Shown here: positions 60,267 through 64,000 of the stretch, in pieces
How positions within the stretch are numbered: position 1 is the stretch's first letter
Layout of the letters: each line of letters begins with the position of its first letter
Source of the DNA: an uncultured Pelagibacteraceae bacterium
GTDB lineage: Bacteria > Pseudomonadota > Alphaproteobacteria > Pelagibacterales > Pelagibacteraceae
NCBI GenBank assembly: GCA_902614125.1
Contig: CACMJW010000004.1
Span: forward strand, 1 to 64,000
DNA: 64,000 nt
Reading direction: 5' to 3'
The notes under the pieces: generated by a model
Seen by the model: the letters and a program-made list of their open reading frames with translations, nothing else
Told to the model about the DNA's origin: nothing
Database searches by the model: none
Program-made: the position numbers and the translations under genes

Positions 60267-61327
60267 TTTTTTAATTCATCTATATTATGTACCATACTTT
60301 CGTAAAATCCAGCTTTGGTTATCTTAACAAATTTAGGTTTTTTTCTTAAATCTACAACTCTAGGTGATCCAAGGTATCCCATGGATGACTTTAACCCTCC
60401 TACTAATTGATAAATTATTTTATTTACTGATCCTTTATATTTTACAAATGCCTCAACTCCTTCAGCAACATATTTTGAGGTATTTTTTTGTTTAGTTTGA
60501 AAATATCTATCAGCTGATCCTTTATTCATTGCACCAATAGAACCCATTCCCCTAAAGCTTTTAAATAATTTTCCATTCCTTTTTATAATTTTACCTGGAG
60601 CTTGATCAGTTCCTGCAAATAAAGACCCAATCATAACTGCATCAGCACCAGCCGCTAAAGCTTTAGCAATATCTCCTGAAAATTTTATTCCTCCGTCAGC
60701 TATCAAAGTACATTTACTTTTTCCCATTCCTTTTTTAACACTTAAAATAGCACTTAGTTGGGGGACACCAATTCCAGCAACCAATCTTGTTGTACAAATT
60801 GATCCTGGACCAATACCTACTTTAATAATATCTACACCTAATTTAATTAAGTATTTTGCAGCTTCAGCAGTTGCAACATTTCCAGCACACAATGTAGTTT
60901 TTTTAGGTTTTAGTCTTTTAATTTTTTTTATTATCTCTCCAACTTTTTTTGTGTGTGCGTGTGCAGTATCAACAACAATTAAATCTAAGTTTTCTTTTAA
61001 AATTTTTTGTGCTCTTAAATGTTCCTGTGGACTTGCTCCAACAGCTGCTCCTACAAGACATTTTTTTGCTTTAACTTTTCTTATCTCTGAAATTTGTTGT
61101 TCGATGGTCAAATTTCTGTGTATTACGCCAATACCTCCAAGTTCAGCCATCGCTATTGCCATTTTAGACTCTGTAACTGTGTCCATTGCAGATGTTAATA
61201 AAGGTATCTTTAGAGATAAATTTTTTGATAGATTGGTAGATGTGTTAACCTCTGATGGTAGTACCTGTGAATAATTAGGTGCTAAGGTTACGTCATCAAA
61301 TGTGAGTGCTTCTTTAATGATTTCCAT
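60263..61327 (-). CDS. guaB: IMP dehydrogenase (compact)
   Basis: ALTFDDVTLAPNYS, KVGIGPGSICTTRLVAGIGVPQ, FRGMGSIGAM. At 354 aa the expected CBS pair looks absent. Confidence 0.9.
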   Translation of the reverse strand: MEIIKEALTFDDVTLAPNYSQVLPSEVNTSTNLSKNLSLKIPLLTSAMDTVTESKMAIAMAELGGIGVIHRNLTIEQQISEIRKVKAKKCLVGAAVGASPQEHLRAQKILKENLDLIVVDTAHAHTKKVGEIIKKIKRLKPKKTTLCAGNVATAEAAKYLIKLGVDIIKVGIGPGSICTTRLVAGIGVPQLSAILSVKKGMGKSKCTLIADGGIKFSGDIAKALAAGADAVMIGSLFAGTDQAPGKIIKRNGKLFKSFRGMGSIGAMNKGSADRYFQTKQKNTSKYVAEGVEAFVKYKGSVNKIIYQLVGGLKSSMGYLGSPRVVDLRKKPKFVKITKAGFYESMVHNIDELKK

Positions 61328-61365
61328 GTCCTTGTATAAACGATTCTTTGAAAATTAAAAGGTAG

Positions 61366-61977
61366 CTACTTTAAATTTTTACAGATTATAAAATTTTCTT
61401 TTGATTCTTTTCTGCTTGAGGGAGGTTTATAGACATGAAATTCTTTAAAATTCTTCTTAGCACTATCAACAATTTCATTAAAACTTGATCCCATAAAGAT
61501 TTTTGAGACGAAAATACCGCTTTTTTTTAAAATTTTTAGGGAAAAATTCATGGCCTCAATGCTTAACTCCCCTGTAACAAGTGAGTCTACATTTTTATTA
61601 CCGGTGGTATTTACCGCCATATCAGAGACAACTAAGTCGATTTTTTCATCAAAATTTTTTTCAATTTTTTTTTGAGTAATCTCATCTGTAAAATCACCTT
61701 TTATATGAGTAACATTTTCAATTTTGTCTAATTCTTTCAGATCAATTGCGACAAGCTTTATATTTTTGAATTTTCTGGAAATAAACTCACTCCAACTTCC
61801 AGGAGCAGCTCCAAGATCAACTATAGACATGCCATTATTAATTACTTTAAACTTTGTTTGTATCTCTTGAAGTTTATAAACTGCCCTAGAACGATAACCT
61901 TCTAGTTTTGATTGTCTTACGTAAATGTCTCTTTTTTGCTTATTTATCCAATTTTTTGAGATTTTATTTTTTTTCAA
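61366..61977 (-). CDS. rlmE: 23S rRNA 2'-O-ribose methyltransferase
   Basis: RSRAVYKLQEI, IVDLGAAPGSWSEF, VVSDMAVNTTGN. Confidence 0.9.
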   Translation of the reverse strand: MKKNKISKNWINKQKRDIYVRQSKLEGYRSRAVYKLQEIQTKFKVINNGMSIVDLGAAPGSWSEFISRKFKNIKLVAIDLKELDKIENVTHIKGDFTDEITQKKIEKNFDEKIDLVVSDMAVNTTGNKNVDSLVTGELSIEAMNFSLKILKKSGIFVSKIFMGSSFNEIVDSAKKNFKEFHVYKPPSSRKESKENFIICKNLK

Positions 61978-61987
61978 TTAATTTTTA

Positions 61988-62788
61988 TTACAAAACATCT
62001 TCATGATGTTCAATATCTTCGATTTCCTCAATTTTCTTGCTTTTTAAAATTGAGTAGAAATGAAACGCACTTACTGGGACAAGTAATAAATAAACTGTTC
62101 CTGCAATTACAATTGTATTGAAAGTATAAATAAACAAAAGACCAAAAAATAGTATAACAGAAAATAAAAGAAAAATTGTAGTATTCCTAGGAACTACAAT
62201 TTTTTTCAATGAGTAAGTTGGAATTTTACTAATGAGTAAAATTGAAATTATAATAAATAGAGATGGTACTAAAATTTGGTAGTTTGGATTAAATATTTGA
62301 AATTCACTTAAACTATAAATTAAGGGCATTAAAACTAAAATCCCACCTGCAGGAGATGGTATACCAACAAAAAAATTATCTTTCCATGATGGTTCTTCAC
62401 TGGATGAAACATTAAATCTTGCTAACCTTAATGCTACACAGACAACATAAATTAATGCAACCAACCAACCCAATCTACCAATTTCAACTAATGACCAAAA
62501 ATACATTATAAAAGCAGGTGCAACACCAAAGCTTATTACATCAGTCAAACTATCAAGTTCTTTTCCAACTTTTGATGTAGCTTTTATCAGTCTTGCAATT
62601 CTGCCATCTAAGCCATCAATAATTCCTGCAACAATTACAGCTATAATTGCTAGTTCAAAATTCCCATCAAAAGCAAATTTTATAGAGCTTAAACCAATAC
62701 AAACACCAAATAATGTTAAAATATTAGGTAAAATTATTCTCGAATTTTTATTCGATACTAACTTTAAGTTTTCTTTTGATTGTTCCAT
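61988..62788 (-). CDS. pssA: CDP-diacylglycerol-serine O-phosphatidyltransferase
   Basis: CDP-OH phosphotransferase motif DGLDGRIARLIKATSKVGKELDSLTDVISFGVAP. Confidence 0.92.
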   Translation of the reverse strand: MEQSKENLKLVSNKNSRIILPNILTLFGVCIGLSSIKFAFDGNFELAIIAVIVAGIIDGLDGRIARLIKATSKVGKELDSLTDVISFGVAPAFIMYFWSLVEIGRLGWLVALIYVVCVALRLARFNVSSSEEPSWKDNFFVGIPSPAGGILVLMPLIYSLSEFQIFNPNYQILVPSLFIIISILLISKIPTYSLKKIVVPRNTTIFLLFSVILFFGLLFIYTFNTIVIAGTVYLLLVPVSAFHFYSILKSKKIEEIEDIEHHEDVL

Positions 62789-62789
62789 C

Positions 62790-63437
62790 CTACCTTTTAG
62801 CTATTAAAGTTTCACCTGCTATCATTTTTTGATCAACCTTGACTAAAGGTTTATAATTTTCAAAATATAAATCAGCTCTACTTCCAAATCTTATCATTCC
62901 TATTCTATCACCCTGTTTGAGATCTTGATCTACTGATGTTTCTGTTACAATTCTTCTTGCAACTAAACCTGCTATTTGAACTACAATAATATCTTCACCA
63001 AATGTATTGTTTAATTTGTAGTAATTTCTCTCGTTGTCTTCGCTTGCTTTATCTAAAGACGCATTAACAAACTTTCCAGGCTTATACAAAATTTCTGTAA
63101 TTTTTCCTGAACAAGGAATTCTATTAACATGACAGTCAAATACATTCATAAATATACTAACTTTGGTAAATTTTTTATCTTCTAAACCAAGTTCTTTTGG
63201 ACCATTAGTCTCAAAAACTTGAAGAACAACTCCGTCAGCTGGACTTGTAAGATAATCTTCATCGCCGATTGAAATTCTCTCTGGATCTCTAAAAAAATAA
63301 TAGCACCAGATAGATAAAACCAAACCAACAAAACCTAAAAATCCATGAATGAAATACAATACTATTGTTCCAAAGACAAAAATTACAATAAATTTGTAAC
63401 CTTCGTTATGAATTTTTGGGAATATTTTCTCAAACAT
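62790..63437 (-). CDS. psd: Phosphatidylserine decarboxylase proenzyme
   Basis: RDPER, TSPADGVV, DCHVNRIPCSGKI, IRFGSRADLYF (GS cleavage site). Confidence 0.93.
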   Translation of the reverse strand: MFEKIFPKIHNEGYKFIVIFVFGTIVLYFIHGFLGFVGLVLSIWCYYFFRDPERISIGDEDYLTSPADGVVLQVFETNGPKELGLEDKKFTKVSIFMNVFDCHVNRIPCSGKITEILYKPGKFVNASLDKASEDNERNYYKLNNTFGEDIIVVQIAGLVARRIVTETSVDQDLKQGDRIGMIRFGSRADLYFENYKPLVKVDQKMIAGETLIAKR

Positions 63438-63517
63438 AGCTAACTCGATTAATTGATAAATTTTGATTAATATGTATATAAAATGCAGAAATTCAATTAA
63501 TAAGATACATCAAAAAA

Positions 63518-64000
63518 ATGAGTAAAATTAAGGTAAAAAATCCAGTTGTTGAATTGGATGGTGATGAAATGACCAGGGTGATCTGGGAGTTTATCAAGAA
63601 TAAATTAATTCTCCCATATCTTGATTTAGGAATTGAATATTATGATCTTGGTATGAAAAGTAGAGATGATACGGATGATCAAATTACTATTGATTGTGCA
63701 AATGCAATTAAAAAAAAATGGTGTTGGAATAAAGTGTGCAACAATAACTCCAGATGAAGCAAGAGTTAAAGAATTTAGTCTTAAAAAAATGTGGAGATCT
63801 CCAAATGGGACTATAAGAAATATTATTGGAGGAACAGTTTTTAGAGAACCAATTATTTGTAAAAATATTCCAAAGCTAGTTCCATCTTGGACTGATCCAT
63901 TAATAATAGGCAGACATGCTTTCGGAGATCAATATAGGGCAACAGATTTTGTAGTGCCTGGCAAAGGTAAGCTTGAAGTCAAATGGACTGCAGAGGATGG
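63518..64000 (+). CDS. icd: NADP-type isocitrate dehydrogenase, partial at window edge, with apparent frameshift near 63710-63718
   Basis: [23 protein letters not shown]; after removing one [25 protein letters not shown]...[16 protein letters not shown]. Confidence 0.9.

Noticed and set aside
60951-61274. 107-aa + strand ORF opposite guaB
   Set aside because: Cys/Ala-rich antisense reading of a conserved gene; no independent support.
1-64000. CRISPR arrays, rRNA or tRNA genes
   Set aside because: No regularly spaced repeat-spacer series or convincing rRNA/tRNA sequence seen by eye; short tRNAs could be missed without a covariance search.

Overview
This is an AT-rich, gene-dense window. Gene content and order (cvpA-purF, gshA-gshB, formate dehydrogenase with molybdenum-cofactor genes, gcvTHP behind a tandem glycine riboswitch, pxpABC, guaAB, icd) resemble a SAR11 / Candidatus Pelagibacter-type alphaproteobacterium; that assignment is from recognition, not a search. 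Most of the window is ordinary core metabolism and transport. The exception is about 5 kb at 16.04-21.25 kb. It holds five consecutive minus-strand genes: a 73-aa small protein, a 186-aa putative winged-helix protein, a 539-aa GHKL ATPase, a 692-aa protein combining an RNA-polymerase alpha-CTD-like segment with a sigma-70 region-4-like HTH, and a 90-aa protein. The block is flanked by a perfect 34-bp direct repeat and by a truncated versus intact copy of the same 75-aa gene, and no integrase or transposase is visible. It looks like an acquired accessory cassette, possibly a defence or transcription-directed system, and is the best candidate here for an undescribed system. Secondary observations are an apparent frameshift in icd at a 9-A run, a perfect GC-rich hairpin between an aldehyde dehydrogenase gene and its DUF779 partner, a guanidino-compound-like gene cluster, and a small membrane-protein ORF missing from the supplied track.
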